Origin: Haemophilus sp. C1
GTDB taxonomy: Bacteria > Pseudomonadota > Gammaproteobacteria > Enterobacterales > Pasteurellaceae
DNA: 64,000 nucleotides
Assembly: GCF_001276515.1 (NCBI RefSeq)
Contig: NZ_LDVZ01000006.1
Coordinates: 1-64,000 of the forward strand
Direction: 5' to 3'
Shown: positions 1 to 10,847 of the stretch, in pieces
How positions within the stretch are numbered: position 1 is the stretch's first letter
Layout: each line of letters opens with the position of its first letter
The notes under the pieces: model-generated
The model's database searches: none
Told to the model about the DNA's origin: nothing
Seen by the model: only the letters and a program-made list of their open reading frames with translations
Position numbers and translations under genes: made by a program

Positions 1-56
1 CGATACAATATCGAAAACAATCCTTTAAATAACAGTCTAACTTTTTGGGGTCAGAT
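1..56 (+). mobile_element. Right-end remnant of an IS3-family element (cut by window start)
   Basis: This segment matches the right end of the larger IS3-family remnant near 52.2-53.0 kb. Bases 1-50 are identical to 1620-1669 by eye. It contains the terminal inverted repeat (AGTCTAACTTTTTGGGG and following bases). Only the end is visible because the window begins here, so whether a transposase lies to the left is unknown. It is immediately followed by an uptake signal and the 3' end of rarD. Confidence 0.7.
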
Positions 57-62
57 CAATTT

Positions 63-953
63 TCACCGCACTTTATTTTTATTTAAAAGCCCTTCTATGC
101 CAATCACAATGAGACTTAACCAAATAGGCACATAAGTAAAATAGTCGCTTGTGGTTATTTGATTATCTAGCACAAAGACAGCTATTAAAAAAAGCAATAT
201 GGGTTCGATATAACTCAACACTGCAAAAATACTGACTGGAATTTGTTGGCTAGATTTTAAGTTGGCTGAAAGCGAAATCGCACTCACAATACCAAGTGCA
301 GGCAATAATAACCAATAACGATATTCTTGCGTAACCAAAGAAAGTGTATCGCTTTGAGAAAGAATATAAATAAAACAAGGAATCGAAATTAAAATAATAT
401 CCAATGTAATCCCTTGTAGAGCAGGGATTTTCATCAATTTACGGCTTAGATAATAAAATGGATAAACCGTACAAACCCACAAGCTTGTCCATGAAAAACT
501 TTGAGTGTGCCATAATTCATGTGCAACACCGCAGGCAGCCAGTAAAAGCGCAATTTTCTGAACAAATGATAAGCGTTCTTTTAACCAAGCCCAGCCTAAA
601 ACAGCCATGATCAGTGGGAAAAGGAAATATCCCATCGCAATATTTACCCCTTCACCATTTAGCGGTGCCCACATAAAGAGCCAGAATTGACTTCCCGCAT
701 CTAATGTCCCCAGTAAAAATAAAACCCAACGCGTCCAACTTTTTCCTAAAGTTGTCGTGATAAGAGACAAAAGAGAGCGGCAACCAATAGTCGGGAATAA
801 AAGTAAAAGTAGTCCAAAGATCATGGTTAACATACGCCACGCAAAAACATCCGTTCCGCTAAGTGGTTGGAGCCATATGCTAAATAAATATAATATGCCA
901 AATAAACATTGTGAAAAAATGCACAATAATACGCCTTGAGTGACTACTTTCAT
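63..953 (-). CDS. rarD: RarD-like EamA/DMT family permease
   Basis: An inner-membrane protein of 296 aa, the usual length for RarD, with about ten hydrophobic segments arranged as two EamA repeats. Early residues QGVLLCIFSQCLFG resemble the RarD N-terminus. The substrate is unknown; family members export metabolites or amino acids. I chose the start at 953 because GAGG lies 6 nt upstream; upstream in-frame ATGs at 965 and 1013 lack this. The last codon and stop overlap an uptake signal (65-73). It is divergent from the Lrp-type regulator at 1072, a common arrangement for amino-acid exporters and their regulators, so control by that regulator is likely but inferred. Confidence 0.8.
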   Translation of the reverse strand: MKVVTQGVLLCIFSQCLFGILYLFSIWLQPLSGTDVFAWRMLTMIFGLLLLLFPTIGCRSLLSLITTTLGKSWTRWVLFLLGTLDAGSQFWLFMWAPLNGEGVNIAMGYFLFPLIMAVLGWAWLKERLSFVQKIALLLAACGVAHELWHTQSFSWTSLWVCTVYPFYYLSRKLMKIPALQGITLDIILISIPCFIYILSQSDTLSLVTQEYRYWLLLPALGIVSAISLSANLKSSQQIPVSIFAVLSYIEPILLFLIAVFVLDNQITTSDYFTYVPIWLSLIVIGIEGLLNKNKVR

Positions 954-1071
954 CTTAGACCTCATCTCATCAATATGATTATTATAAAATCCCAAGACAA
1001 TAAAAAATCTCAACTTTATTTTTATTGTGATAATATTTTTCTCAATAGTTACATTTTTGAGAAATTATCTT

Positions 1072-1533
1072 ATGCAAACACTGGATAAATTAGATCGTAA
1101 TATTTTGAATGTATTACAACAAGATGCCATGATTCCGTTAAAAGAACTGTCAGAGAAAGTGAATAGTTCCGTTGCAACCTGTCAACGACGTGTACAAGCA
1201 TTAACTGATTCAGGCGTTATTACAAAACGTGTTGCAGTAGTTTCCCCAAAAGCGGTTGGGCGTACGATTAGTGTGTTTGTCATGGTCGAAATGGATAATC
1301 AACACTCTTATTATCAAGAGCAATTTGAACGAAAAATGCGCCAAGAAGACGAAGTGGTGAGCTGTTACGAAATTTCAGGGGACTATGATTTTATGTTGCT
1401 ACTCCATGCAAAAGATATGGAAAGCTATCACGCATTCACACGTCGAGTATTGACTGGCGAATTTCATGTAAGAACTTATAAAAGTTTATTTATAATGAAT
1501 TTTACTAAAGCAGATAGTGGAATTATCTTATAG
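1072..1533 (+). CDS. Lrp/AsnC-family transcriptional regulator
   Basis: A 153-aa protein with an N-terminal winged helix-turn-helix (LDKLDRNILNVLQQDA, then a helix around SSVATCQRRVQALTDSGVI) and a C-terminal RAM/AsnC ligand-binding domain (the GDYDFMLLLHAKDMESY region). Family members bind DNA as octamer-like assemblies and respond to amino acids. The start at 1072 aligns with the family N-terminus; upstream codons translate to an unrelated hydrophobic leader. The 118-bp gap to divergent rarD is likely its operator region. Likely target: rarD and itself (inferred from position). Confidence 0.88.
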   Translation: MQTLDKLDRNILNVLQQDAMIPLKELSEKVNSSVATCQRRVQALTDSGVITKRVAVVSPKAVGRTISVFVMVEMDNQHSYYQEQFERKMRQEDEVVSCYEISGDYDFMLLLHAKDMESYHAFTRRVLTGEFHVRTYKSLFIMNFTKADSGIIL

Positions 1534-1555
1534 CACAGCGCAATAAATTTTGCTC

Positions 1556-1676
1556 TTCCCCCATAAAGTGGGACTCAATAATTACTGATAAATTTAACTA
1601 AAATTAAAAAGGCTGAGTCCGATACAATATCGAAAACAATCCTTTAAATAACAGTCTAACTTTTTGGGGCAGCTCA
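1556..1676 (+). mobile_element. Internally deleted IS3-family remnant (about 120 bp, both ends)
   Basis: The left end (CCCCCATAAAGTGGGACT) and right end (AGTCTAACTTTTTGGGGCAG) are inverted copies of each other with mismatches. The interior is reduced to the last part of orfB (a region ending in the ATCCTTTAAATAA stop context). It matches the right part of the 52.2-53.0 kb copy. It has no coding capacity. It lies between the Lrp-type regulator and rlmB. Confidence 0.75.
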
Positions 1677-1694
1677 AAATTTACCGAACTTTTC

Positions 1695-2435
1695 TTATGA
1701 ACCTAAACGCTGGCGTACAATTTCAAATAAACATACCCCTGTTGCGACAGATACATTTAATGATGAAACTGAACCAGCCATTGGAATGCTAATCAGTTGA
1801 TCGCAATGTTCACGCGTTAAACGACGCATCCCTTCGCCTTCTGCTCCCATAACAAGTGCTAGTGGCCCTGTCAGTTTGCTTTGATAAATGGTTTCAGTGG
1901 CTTCGCCAGCAGTGCCAACCACCCAAATGTTATGGTTTTGCTGTAAATCGCGTAGTGTGCGAGAAAGATTGGTTACACGAATTAACGGCACGGTTTCTGC
2001 TGCACCACAAGCCACTTTACGCGCGATAGATGTTAATTGTGCCGATTTATCTTTCGGTACGATCACGGCTGCTGCGCCCGCTGCATCAGCTGTTCGCAAA
2101 CATGCTCCCAAGTTGTGTGGATCCGTCACGCCATCTAAAACTAATAAAAGCGGATTTTGTTTATTCGCAAGAACTTCATCAAGATCATTTTCATTAAGTT
2201 CTTTTGCCGCTTGTACTCGAGCAATGACACCTTGATGAACTTCGCCATCAGCTTTTTTATCAAGCGTTTGTCGATTAACAAATTGCACGCCAATTCCTAG
2301 GGAATAAAGCTCGTTTAAGAGTGGCTGTAGACGTTTATCTTCACGTCCTTTAAGGACGAAGACTTCAATTAAACGTTCTGGTGAATGAGTTAAAATACTA
2401 TTAACAGCATGAATGCCGTAGATTTGTTCTGACAT
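1695..2435 (-). CDS. rlmB: 23S rRNA 2'-O-methyltransferase (Gm2251), RlmB
   Basis: A SPOUT/TrmH-family methyltransferase of 246 aa, close to E. coli RlmB (243). It methylates the ribose of G2251 in the 23S rRNA P-loop using SAM. An N-terminal L30e-like RNA-binding domain ([11 protein letters not shown]) is followed by the SPOUT knot: [14 protein letters not shown], then [14 protein letters not shown], then the SAM-loop [10 protein letters not shown]. It lies 55 bp downstream of rnr on the same strand, the order seen in enterobacteria, so the two are probably co-transcribed. Confidence 0.95.
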   Translation of the reverse strand: MSEQIYGIHAVNSILTHSPERLIEVFVLKGREDKRLQPLLNELYSLGIGVQFVNRQTLDKKADGEVHQGVIARVQAAKELNENDLDEVLANKQNPLLLVLDGVTDPHNLGACLRTADAAGAAAVIVPKDKSAQLTSIARKVACGAAETVPLIRVTNLSRTLRDLQQNHNIWVVGTAGEATETIYQSKLTGPLALVMGAEGEGMRRLTREHCDQLISIPMAGSVSSLNVSVATGVCLFEIVRQRLGS

Positions 2436-2490
2436 AAATTTCTCTTTTTCTTATTTGAATTTTTAATTCATTCTAAAAATAGGAAGTGAA

Positions 2491-4839
2491 TTATTTTCGT
2501 TTTCTAGATGTTTTCTTCGAAACTTCTTTCTTTTTTACCGCACTTTTTCGTTTCTGGGATGTTTTAGAGGGTAATTCTTTAAAGACTTTCTTGGCTTTTT
2601 CTTTCACGGTTTTTCCGGCTCGACGAGGTTTACGTTCACTTCCCATCAGCGAGAAATCGACCATTTTATTTTCTAAATGTACTGCTTCAACTTTGATGCG
2701 AACTTTATCGCCTAATCGATATTGCATTCCGCTATTTTCGCCAATTAAACGCTGTTTTGCTGCATCGAATTGGTAATAATCGTTTTCTAAGGTGGAAATA
2801 TGGACTAAACCATCGATGAATAAATCATCTAAGCGTACAAATAAACCAAATCCCGTCACAGATGAAATAACACCGTTAAATTCTTCGCCAATATGATCTT
2901 GCATATATTCACATTTCAGCCAATCTGCCACTTCACGAGTGGCGTCGTCAGCACGGCGTTCCGTCATTGAACAATGATTGCCAAGTAAATCCATTTCATC
3001 AAAAGAGTAATGATAACCGCCAGTATCCGTTGTTTTACGTTTTGCGCCTTGTTCTTTAGCGAGTAAATATTTGATACCTCGATGAAGTGTTAAGTCTGGA
3101 TAACGGCGAATTGGCGAAGTAAAGTGAGCATACTCTTCCAAAGCCAAACCAAAGTGTCCAATATTATCAGCGTGATAGACCGCTTGGCTTAATGAACGTA
3201 GCAACATTGTTTGAATAAGTTCATGATCTGGTCGTTCTTTAACTTTTTCTAACAGAGCAGCATAGTCTTTTGTAGTTGGTTTTAAGCTACCTTCTAGAGT
3301 TAAAGCAAACTCACTTAAAAAAGTGCGGAACGATGTTAATTTTTCTTCGCTAGGGGTGGCATGAATACGATATAACGCAGGCTCTTTATGTTTTTCCATA
3401 AAATTGGCTGCTGCGATATTCGCAAGAATCATACATTCCTCAATGATTTTGTGGGCATCGTTACGAACAACAGGTTCAATGCGTTCAATTCTCCCCATTG
3501 CATTGAAAATAAACTTAGTTTCAATGGTTTCAAAATCGATGGCACCACGTTGTTTTCGGGCATTGAGTAATGCTTGATAGAGATGATGTAATTCTTCTAA
3601 ATGTGGAATAAGTCTTTGATAACGAGTGCGTAATTCTTCATCGCCTTCAAGCATTTTTGCTACTTTGGTATAAGTAAGGCGGGCGTGAGAATTCATCACT
3701 GCTTCATAAAAGCGATAATCTGTGAGCTTACCTTTGGCAGAAATTTGCATCTCACACACCATACACAAACGATCCACTTGAGGGTTAAGAGAGCATAAGC
3801 CGTTTGATAAAATTTCAGGTAGCATTGGTACAACTCGATTCGGAAAATAGACCGAGTTACCACGATTATGTGCTTCTACATCCAAAGCAGAACGCAAACG
3901 TACGTAATAACTGACATCCGCAATCGCTACCCAAAGTTTCCAGCCCTTGCTGTGTTTTTCACAATAAACGGCATCGTCAAAATCTCGCGCATCTTCGCCA
4001 TCAATGGTCACAAGCGGTAAATTGCGTAAATCCACACGACCTTTTTTTGCTTCTTCAGGCACTTCTTCAGTGAATTTTTTTACGTATTTTTCCACCGCAC
4101 TTGGAAACTTATGGGGAATATCGTGGTTACGCAAGGCGATTTCCACTTCCATTCCTTTCGCCATATTATCGCCTAGGATTTCAGTAATCACGCCAATTGG
4201 CTGGTTAAAACTAGCAGAGCGTTCTTGCAATTCGACAACCACAACTTGCCCCATTCGTGCGCCATTACGATGTTCATTAGGCACGAGAATATCACGACCA
4301 ATTCTGCTGTCATCAGGCACCACATAGCTAAAACCGTTTTCTAAGAAAAAGCGACCCACAATTTGTTTTTTACGGCTTTCTAATACGCGCACAATTCGCA
4401 CTTCACGGCGACCACGACGATCTAATCCAGCAGGCTGAGCTAAGACAAAATCTCCATGCATGACTCTTTGCATTTGATGGTTTGGGATGAATAAATCATC
4501 CTTTTTGCCATCTACTTGTAAAAAACCGAAACCTTCGCGATGACCAATTACCGTACCTTTAAATAAATCTAATTTTTCTGGTAAGGCATAGCGTTTACGT
4601 TTGGTGAACACTAATTGGCCGTCATTTTCCATCGCGCGTAATCGGCGACGCATCGCTTCTATTTGATCTTCATTTCGAATGGAAAGTGCGGTCAAAATTT
4701 CATCCCGATTCATCGGTGCATTATTGTCTCGAATAACACTTAAAATGAACTCACGGCTCGGGATTGGATTGCCGTATTTTTCCAATTCTCGTTTGTAATG
4801 AGGATCTTGGTTGATTAAGTTTTTACGTTTTTTTGTCAT
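2491..4839 (-). CDS. rnr: Ribonuclease R
   Basis: A 3'-5' processive exoribonuclease of 782 aa that degrades structured RNA and takes part in rRNA and tmRNA quality control. Order: N-terminal HTH-like region ([21 protein letters not shown]), cold-shock RNA-binding domains, RNB catalytic domain with the acidic cluster [14 protein letters not shown] around residues 280-290, an S1 domain near residues 640-730 ([18 protein letters not shown]), and a lysine-rich tail. The tail is shorter than in E. coli RNase R (813 aa). It is the first gene of an rnr-rlmB pair. Confidence 0.96.
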   Translation of the reverse strand: MTKKRKNLINQDPHYKRELEKYGNPIPSREFILSVIRDNNAPMNRDEILTALSIRNEDQIEAMRRRLRAMENDGQLVFTKRKRYALPEKLDLFKGTVIGHREGFGFLQVDGKKDDLFIPNHQMQRVMHGDFVLAQPAGLDRRGRREVRIVRVLESRKKQIVGRFFLENGFSYVVPDDSRIGRDILVPNEHRNGARMGQVVVVELQERSASFNQPIGVITEILGDNMAKGMEVEIALRNHDIPHKFPSAVEKYVKKFTEEVPEEAKKGRVDLRNLPLVTIDGEDARDFDDAVYCEKHSKGWKLWVAIADVSYYVRLRSALDVEAHNRGNSVYFPNRVVPMLPEILSNGLCSLNPQVDRLCMVCEMQISAKGKLTDYRFYEAVMNSHARLTYTKVAKMLEGDEELRTRYQRLIPHLEELHHLYQALLNARKQRGAIDFETIETKFIFNAMGRIERIEPVVRNDAHKIIEECMILANIAAANFMEKHKEPALYRIHATPSEEKLTSFRTFLSEFALTLEGSLKPTTKDYAALLEKVKERPDHELIQTMLLRSLSQAVYHADNIGHFGLALEEYAHFTSPIRRYPDLTLHRGIKYLLAKEQGAKRKTTDTGGYHYSFDEMDLLGNHCSMTERRADDATREVADWLKCEYMQDHIGEEFNGVISSVTGFGLFVRLDDLFIDGLVHISTLENDYYQFDAAKQRLIGENSGMQYRLGDKVRIKVEAVHLENKMVDFSLMGSERKPRRAGKTVKEKAKKVFKELPSKTSQKRKSAVKKKEVSKKTSRKRK

Positions 4840-4942
4840 TATTTTTTACAGTTTTAAAAAGTTCGGAGAGTTTGACACTGTAAGGGGGATAATGCAAGGA
4901 AAAGAAAATCTGCACTCGTGATGAGTGCAGATAGAAAGTGAA

Positions 4943-6001
4943 TTAAGCTGATTTTTTGGTAAAGCCAATATAGGCACAGAATATAAATCCAAGAACTAAA
5001 GCGTAAGGCGTGAATTCACCAATGCCAGAGCCTGAAGCTGCAAGGCTTAAACGATGCGCAGCAGCGGCACCTAAAAGCATACCAAGTACAAAAATAGCGG
5101 AGTCATTATCGCCTTCACCAAGATGAACTAAATGTTTGCCAGGACAACCACCGCCAAGGGCGAAGCATAAGCCGCAAAGTGCCATGCCGAGGAAGTTCCA
5201 AAGATACTGATTATGTGCACCAGGTTGTTGTTCAAACCCTAAATGGAATTGGCCAAGTAAAGCATTGGTAATAGCAGCAAATACCACTAGAGCGATGACA
5301 CCGTTCAATAACGAAGAATCACGGAATAAAATAAAATTACGGAATGCGCCAATTGAGCAGAAACGTGATTTTTGCATTAATACACCTACGATTAGCCCAC
5401 CTACTAAAGATAACGCCCAAAATGCATGTTGTGTGCCAGGGCCTTTTTGTGAGAAATAAAGCGGTAAACCTTCGCCAAAACTAAATTGGGTGATAACGCC
5501 AATAAGTAATAATCCCGCAATAATGACAGAAATCCAGCCTGTAACAGGAGCTTGTTCTTTTGCTTTGCCGAGCGAAAACCCTCGATTGCTAAAGAAAATT
5601 CCACCTAGTACGCCGACAAATAAACCGACAATCCCTGCAATCGCAGATAAATCGCCGCCTCCTAGACGCAGATATGCGCGCCATGGACAGCCTAAGAATG
5701 TTAGGGCACCAATCATAGCAAATGCCCCTAAAATTAAGCGAATGAATGGCGATGAGCCACCACGAGCACGGAATTCTTTTGCAAATAACGCACTCGCTAA
5801 CGCACCGAAAATTAATCCGATGAGTTCGGGGCGGATGTATTGAAGTGGAGCGGCTTGATGTAAGCCAATGGAACCTGCTGTATCGCGTAAGAAACAGGCT
5901 GCGCAGAATCCCATGTTGCCAGGATTTCCGCTATAAGTAAGTAGTGGAGCGATGATACCAAGTGCAGCACCTGCAACCACAGGCCATTTTGATCCTTTCA
6001 T
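4943..6001 (-). CDS. yedE: YedE-family transporter (putative selenium/sulfur importer)
   Basis: An inner-membrane protein of 352 aa with about ten transmembrane segments. It carries the cysteines typical of the YeeE/YedE fold: GFCAACFLRD near residue 30, FLGCPWRAYLRL, KSRFCSIGAFRNF and GGGCPGKHLVHLGEGD. The fold includes the thiosulfate importer TsuA; the GCPWR-type subfamily is often labelled a putative selenium transporter in genomes that make selenoproteins. The ion is not determined. A second, more TsuA-like member is at 50908. It is divergent from gss. Confidence 0.82.
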   Translation of the reverse strand: MKGSKWPVVAGAALGIIAPLLTYSGNPGNMGFCAACFLRDTAGSIGLHQAAPLQYIRPELIGLIFGALASALFAKEFRARGGSSPFIRLILGAFAMIGALTFLGCPWRAYLRLGGGDLSAIAGIVGLFVGVLGGIFFSNRGFSLGKAKEQAPVTGWISVIIAGLLLIGVITQFSFGEGLPLYFSQKGPGTQHAFWALSLVGGLIVGVLMQKSRFCSIGAFRNFILFRDSSLLNGVIALVVFAAITNALLGQFHLGFEQQPGAHNQYLWNFLGMALCGLCFALGGGCPGKHLVHLGEGDNDSAIFVLGMLLGAAAAHRLSLAASGSGIGEFTPYALVLGFIFCAYIGFTKKSA

Positions 6002-6229
6002 AATGAAACCCTTGTGATATCTAAAGTTAAACTAAATTGTGTACTCTCGAATACTCGAAAAGCACGTTCATTTTAATCTAAGAAGTTAAATGGTAAAGAA
6101 TGATTTGATGAAAAGATGAGATAAATCAAAAATTTGCTACGAAAAAAGTGCGGTAAAAATTTTATTGATTTCCGTAATAAAAATAAAAGATCTATACTAA
6201 CCTCATTCATTTTTTACTCGGAAGATACT

Positions 6230-8104
6230 ATGACAGAACGTTCAGCTAATATCATTACCCACGATCCTTTTGGTAGCTTGCTTGGATATGCGCCTGGTGG
6301 CGTGGCAATTTATTCCTCAGATTACAATACTGCAGATGATAAAGAGTTCCCGAATGATGCGGCATTTCGGAGTTATCTAGGGCGAGAATATATGGGCTAT
6401 AAATGGCAGTGTGTGGAATTTGCGCGTCGTTATTTATATCTCAATCACGGTGTTGTATTTGCCGATGTTGGTATGGCGTACGAGATCTTTTCTTTACGTT
6501 TTTTACGCCAAGTAGTAAATGATGCTTTGTTGCCCTTGCAGGCATTTGCTAATGGTTGTAAGCGTAAACCTCAAGCAGGTTCCTTATTAATTTGGCAAGA
6601 AGGAGGCGAATTTAAACATACGGGGCATGTGGCAATTATTACCGAAGTATTGGCTGATAGAGTTCGAATCGCTGAGCAAAATGTGATTCATTCTCGCTTG
6701 CCAAGTGGCCAGCAATGGACGCGTGAATTGCCGATGATTGTTTCAGAAAAAGGTTATTTTCTACAAGATACTTTTGATGATACTAAAATTCTTGGTTGGA
6801 TGATTCAAACAAACGATACTGAATTTTCAGAACCCCAACCTTTCCCAAAATCAACCGCACTTAGGTTACAAGCTCATCATGTTGACAATCACGGTCAATT
6901 TAGTGGGAAATGGTTAAATGAAAATGAACCATTTGATATGGCTTATATCAAGGCGATGGGCGGGCATAAAGTGAGCCATTCTGATCAATATCGCTATTTT
7001 GCTATGTCTGAAAGCGCTCAACAGGAATTAATTCACGCCACAAACGAACTGCATTTAATGTATCTGCATGCAACAGACAAAGTACTCAAAGATGATAATC
7101 TGTTGCAGTATTTCAATATTCCGAAGCTCCTTTGGCCACGCTTAAGACTTTCTTGGCAAAATCGCCGTTATCAGACGATTACTGGTCGTCTAGATTTCTG
7201 TATGAGTGAACGAGGTTTGAAAGTCTATGAATATAATGCTGACTCAGCTTCTTGCCATGCAGAAGCAGGCGATATTATGAATCGTTGGGCAAAACAAGCT
7301 GGTGGCGTATTGGGGGAAAATCCGTCCGATGGCCTGCGTAATGCGTTAGCTGATTGTTGGCAACATAGCCAAGCCTCAAAATTAGTCCATATTCTGCAAG
7401 ATCACGATGATGAAGAAGATTATCATGCCATGTTTATGCAACAGGCATTAGTGCAGGCTGGCTTTCAAGCTAAAATTATTCACGGAACTGAAGGCTTACA
7501 TTGGGATAATCGTGGCCGCCTGATTGATGATGAAAATAACCAAGTTCAAACTGTTTGGAAAACCTGGGCGTGGGAAACCATGCTGGAACAACTTCGTGAA
7601 GATGCAACAGGAATGGAAGTTGCTCCGCCTATTCGCACAGGTTATCCAGAAGATAAAGTGCGGTTAATTGATGTACTACTTCGCCCAGAAGTGTTGGTTT
7701 ATGAACCGCTTTGGACAGCAATTCCAAGCAACAAAGCGATTTTGCCTGTGCTTTGGTCTTTATTCCCTAATCATCGTTATTTGTTAGAGGCAAGTTTTCA
7801 TCTCACACCAAACTTAATCCAAAACGGCTACGCACAAAAACCAATTGCAGGTCGTCGAGGTGATAACGTTAAATTGATTAGTGAAAATAATTCCATGTTA
7901 GACACAACCGATGGACAGTTTGGTCAGCAAGATAGTATTTATCAACAACTTTGGTGCTTACCACAAGTAGAAGAACAATATTTGCAAGTTTGTACTTTTA
8001 CTGTTGGAGGGCATTATGGTGGCACTTGCCTACGTTCTGATTCAAGTCGTGTGATTGTAGGCAATAGTGATATGCAACCATTGAGAGTGTTGAAGGATAA
8101 ATAA
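6230..8104 (+). CDS. gss: Bifunctional glutathionylspermidine synthetase/amidase
   Basis: A 624-aa cytoplasmic enzyme that joins glutathione to spermidine with ATP and also hydrolyses the product. The N-terminal CHAP amidase domain (to about residue 200) has the catalytic Cys61 in YKWQCVEFARR and His in HTGHVAIITE. The C-terminal ATP-grasp synthetase has EYNADSASCHAEAG and GGHYGGTCLR. It aligns closely along its length with E. coli Gss (619 aa). The start at 6230 matches the family N-terminus; an in-frame ATG-less extension upstream is unrelated. It converges with brnQ, with only 14 bp between stops. The species is generally thought to import rather than make glutathione, so substrate supply may depend on uptake (see hbpA/gbpA). 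Confidence 0.95.
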   Translation: MTERSANIITHDPFGSLLGYAPGGVAIYSSDYNTADDKEFPNDAAFRSYLGREYMGYKWQCVEFARRYLYLNHGVVFADVGMAYEIFSLRFLRQVVNDALLPLQAFANGCKRKPQAGSLLIWQEGGEFKHTGHVAIITEVLADRVRIAEQNVIHSRLPSGQQWTRELPMIVSEKGYFLQDTFDDTKILGWMIQTNDTEFSEPQPFPKSTALRLQAHHVDNHGQFSGKWLNENEPFDMAYIKAMGGHKVSHSDQYRYFAMSESAQQELIHATNELHLMYLHATDKVLKDDNLLQYFNIPKLLWPRLRLSWQNRRYQTITGRLDFCMSERGLKVYEYNADSASCHAEAGDIMNRWAKQAGGVLGENPSDGLRNALADCWQHSQASKLVHILQDHDDEEDYHAMFMQQALVQAGFQAKIIHGTEGLHWDNRGRLIDDENNQVQTVWKTWAWETMLEQLREDATGMEVAPPIRTGYPEDKVRLIDVLLRPEVLVYEPLWTAIPSNKAILPVLWSLFPNHRYLLEASFHLTPNLIQNGYAQKPIAGRRGDNVKLISENNSMLDTTDGQFGQQDSIYQQLWCLPQVEEQYLQVCTFTVGGHYGGTCLRSDSSRVIVGNSDMQPLRVLKDK

Positions 8105-8118
8105 AACACCTTGTGATA

Positions 8119-9429
8119 TTAAGAATGGGTTTTACGCAATGCTTTTCCAATTAAAATGCTTACAACTAACATCACTAAAGTCGGAACCAACCAAGCCATT
8201 CCTTCAGATGAAAGAGGGAAGTGCTCCAATAATGAATTAATGCTTTCTGGTAACATTTTAACGTTATTTAAGCTGTCACATAAACTAAAACAAACAGTTA
8301 CGATTAATGTGCTGTTATGTGTAAATTTTATTGATGGAAGGTTTTTGCGTAAGAATTGCAATAATACAAGCACAATAGCCACCGGATAAATTAATAACAA
8401 AGCAGGGATCGTTATACGAAGTAGATCCGTTAAACCGTATTGTGAAACAGTGATTGTCATTGCGGTAAAAAGTGCGGCCCAGAATGGGTAAGAAAAACGC
8501 ACAGAGAATTTTGAAAAATAGTCAGCGGCAGCACTCGTTACACCAACAAGAGTTGTTAAGCTCGCTAATACAATAATACCAGCCATAATCCAAGTCCCAG
8601 CAGAACCGAATAAGACATTTACATAACGAGAGAAAATTTGTCCGCCATTAGTTGCACCTTCTGCAACTGCAGCACTAGTCGCACCTAGATAGAAAAGAGA
8701 AAAATATAAACCCGCAAGTAAAATGACTGAAACAAATCCAGCTGAGATAGTGTATTTCACGATATCTTTGGGTTGAGTTACATTTTTTGCTGCAAGTGCG
8801 CGAGCGACGATTCCACCGAAAGCAATAGCTGCGAGTACGTCCATAGTTTGATAACCACTGGTTAAGCCGATTAATAAAGAGTGGCCATTTTCATAAGCTT
8901 TACTGGGTGTTTGAATTTCAGATAAAGGTGAAATGAAGACAGTGACGGCTACAGCAACTAATAACACAAGCAATGCTGGTGTCATAAATTTACCCACGCT
9001 TGAAATGATCGTATTTGGGCGAATCATAAAGACCATCGCGATTAAGTTGAAAATGAGTGAAAAGAGGAAACGAACACTAGCATTATCTTCTGCTAATCCT
9101 AATGGCAACCACGCCATTTCATAAGCAACATTTGTGATGCGTGGCATAGCAAAGGTAGAGCCAATGGTTAAATAAAGTATAACGAGAAAACCTGTGCCCG
9201 CCCATTTTGGTAAATCTTTAGTAAGTTCTTCGCCACGACCTAAAATTGCCACCACAACAAGCGTGATAAATGGCATTAAAACACCAGTTAAGACAAATCC
9301 TAAGGACGCACTCATCCAATGTTGTCCAGCTGAGAATCCTTCCATTGGAGGAAAAATGATATTACCTGCACCTAAAAATAAGGCGAAGATCATCATTCCT
9401 AAAATAATAATATCTTTGCGTGAAAACAT
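8119..9429 (-). CDS. brnQ: Branched-chain amino acid:cation symporter BrnQ
   Basis: An LIVCS-family inner-membrane transporter for Leu, Ile and Val, 436 aa with about 12 membrane segments. Recognisable motif near the start: ALFLGAGNIIFPP. E. coli BrnQ has 439 aa. The start at 9429 (MFSRKDIIILG) fits the family; an upstream ATG at 9462 would add 11 unrelated residues. It is divergent from nhaA across about 225 bp that contain an uptake signal near 9570. Confidence 0.92.
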   Translation of the reverse strand: MFSRKDIIILGMMIFALFLGAGNIIFPPMEGFSAGQHWMSASLGFVLTGVLMPFITLVVVAILGRGEELTKDLPKWAGTGFLVILYLTIGSTFAMPRITNVAYEMAWLPLGLAEDNASVRFLFSLIFNLIAMVFMIRPNTIISSVGKFMTPALLVLLVAVAVTVFISPLSEIQTPSKAYENGHSLLIGLTSGYQTMDVLAAIAFGGIVARALAAKNVTQPKDIVKYTISAGFVSVILLAGLYFSLFYLGATSAAVAEGATNGGQIFSRYVNVLFGSAGTWIMAGIIVLASLTTLVGVTSAAADYFSKFSVRFSYPFWAALFTAMTITVSQYGLTDLLRITIPALLLIYPVAIVLVLLQFLRKNLPSIKFTHNSTLIVTVCFSLCDSLNNVKMLPESINSLLEHFPLSSEGMAWLVPTLVMLVVSILIGKALRKTHS

Positions 9430-9654
9430 AAATTTTGGCTCTAAAAATAAAAAGACCTGCATTCTACTACAAAGTAGATAAAATCCCTATTGCGTAAAAT
9501 TAAAAATGTGAATTTTGTCACAATATGAAGAATTTTATCGACAATTCGCTAAAAATACCTGCAAAATCTACCGCACTTTTCCCTTTGAGAGCGAAAATAT
9601 GCTAGGATTCAGTCTTTGTTAATTTTTTGTTATTTATTTTTGGAAGGAGTTTGC

Positions 9655-10821
9655 GTGGTACAACTGATTCAACGCTTTTTAAAATTAGAATCCGCTGGTG
9701 GTATTTTGTTGCTTTTTTCTGCTGCAGTAGCGATATTGCTGGCTAATTCGCCATTAAGCAATCAATATAATGATTTTTTGAATTTGCCAGTCAGTTTGCA
9801 AATTGGTAGTTTTTCTATTAATAAAACCTTAATCCACTGGATTAACGATGGTTTTATGGCAGTGTTTTTTGTGCTAGTTGGAATGGAAGTAAAAAAAGAA
9901 TTATTTGAAGGCGCGCTTTCTACCTATCAACAAGCTATTTTCCCTGCTATTGCTGCTGTAGGCGGAATGATCGTGCCTGCGTTAGTTTATTGGTTTATTG
10001 CAAAACAGGATCCTAGCCTTGCAAACGGCTGGGCTATTCCTATGGCGACAGATATCGCTTTTGCGCTTGGCATCATGGCATTATTGAGCAAGCAAGTGCC
10101 ATTGCCTCTAAAGATTTTTTTACTCGCACTCGCTATTATTGATGACTTAGGCGCGATTGTTGTAATTGCTCTTTTCTTCTCTCACGAATTAAGTGTACAG
10201 GCTCTAATTTTCTCAGGTATTTCTATTTTGACTTTGGTTTTATTAAACCGCTTTAGAGTTAGCACGCTTTGCGCCTATATGGTGGTTGGAGCAATTTTAT
10301 GGGCATCTGTTTTAAAATCTGGTGTTCACGCAACTTTGGCCGGCGTGATTATTGGTTTTTGCATTCCATTAAAAGGTAAAAAAGGTGAACGACCATTACG
10401 TGATTTTGAGCACATTTTAGCACCTTGGTCATCCTTCGTTATTTTACCGCTCTTTGCTTTTGCTAATGCGGGCGTTAGTTTTGACGGTATTGATGTGAGT
10501 ATGATTTCATCGCCATTATTATTGGCTATCGCGTGTGGTTTAATTATTGGTAAACCAGTCGGTGTTTTTGGGTTTAGTTATATTTCCGTTAAGTTGGGAT
10601 TAGCTAAATTACCGGATGGAATCAATTTTAAACAAATTTTTGCCGTCGCAGTTTTATGTGGTATCGGCTTTACAATGTCAATGTTCTTAGCAAGCCTTGC
10701 TTTTGATGCGGATGCTGGAGAAAGTGTCAATACGCTTTCTCGTTTAGGCATTTTACTTGGTTCAACCATTTCAGCAACGCTTGGGTATTTATTCTTAAAA
10801 CAAACGACAAAACTAAACTAA
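9655..10821 (+). CDS. nhaA: Na+/H+ antiporter NhaA (GTG start)
   Basis: Exports Na+ in exchange for protons, with a role in pH and salt tolerance. 388 aa, exactly the length of E. coli NhaA, with 12 membrane segments. The transport-site aspartates lie in [28 protein letters not shown] and [12 protein letters not shown] are also conserved. A GTG at 9655 is preferred because GGAAGGAG ends 5 nt upstream. An in-frame ATG at 9616 would add 13 hydrophobic residues with no ribosome site. An IS remnant follows directly. Confidence 0.95.
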   Translation: MVQLIQRFLKLESAGGILLLFSAAVAILLANSPLSNQYNDFLNLPVSLQIGSFSINKTLIHWINDGFMAVFFVLVGMEVKKELFEGALSTYQQAIFPAIAAVGGMIVPALVYWFIAKQDPSLANGWAIPMATDIAFALGIMALLSKQVPLPLKIFLLALAIIDDLGAIVVIALFFSHELSVQALIFSGISILTLVLLNRFRVSTLCAYMVVGAILWASVLKSGVHATLAGVIIGFCIPLKGKKGERPLRDFEHILAPWSSFVILPLFAFANAGVSFDGIDVSMISSPLLLAIACGLIIGKPVGVFGFSYISVKLGLAKLPDGINFKQIFAVAVLCGIGFTMSMFLASLAFDADAGESVNTLSRLGILLGSTISATLGYLFLKQTTKLN

Positions 10822-10847
10822 TCATACACAAAGTGCGGTAAATTGAT

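Noticed and set aside
1888..2235. Long open frames opposite rlmB, rnr, clpB and others
   Set aside because: Antisense shadows of well-recognised proteins, without family motifs or ribosome sites.
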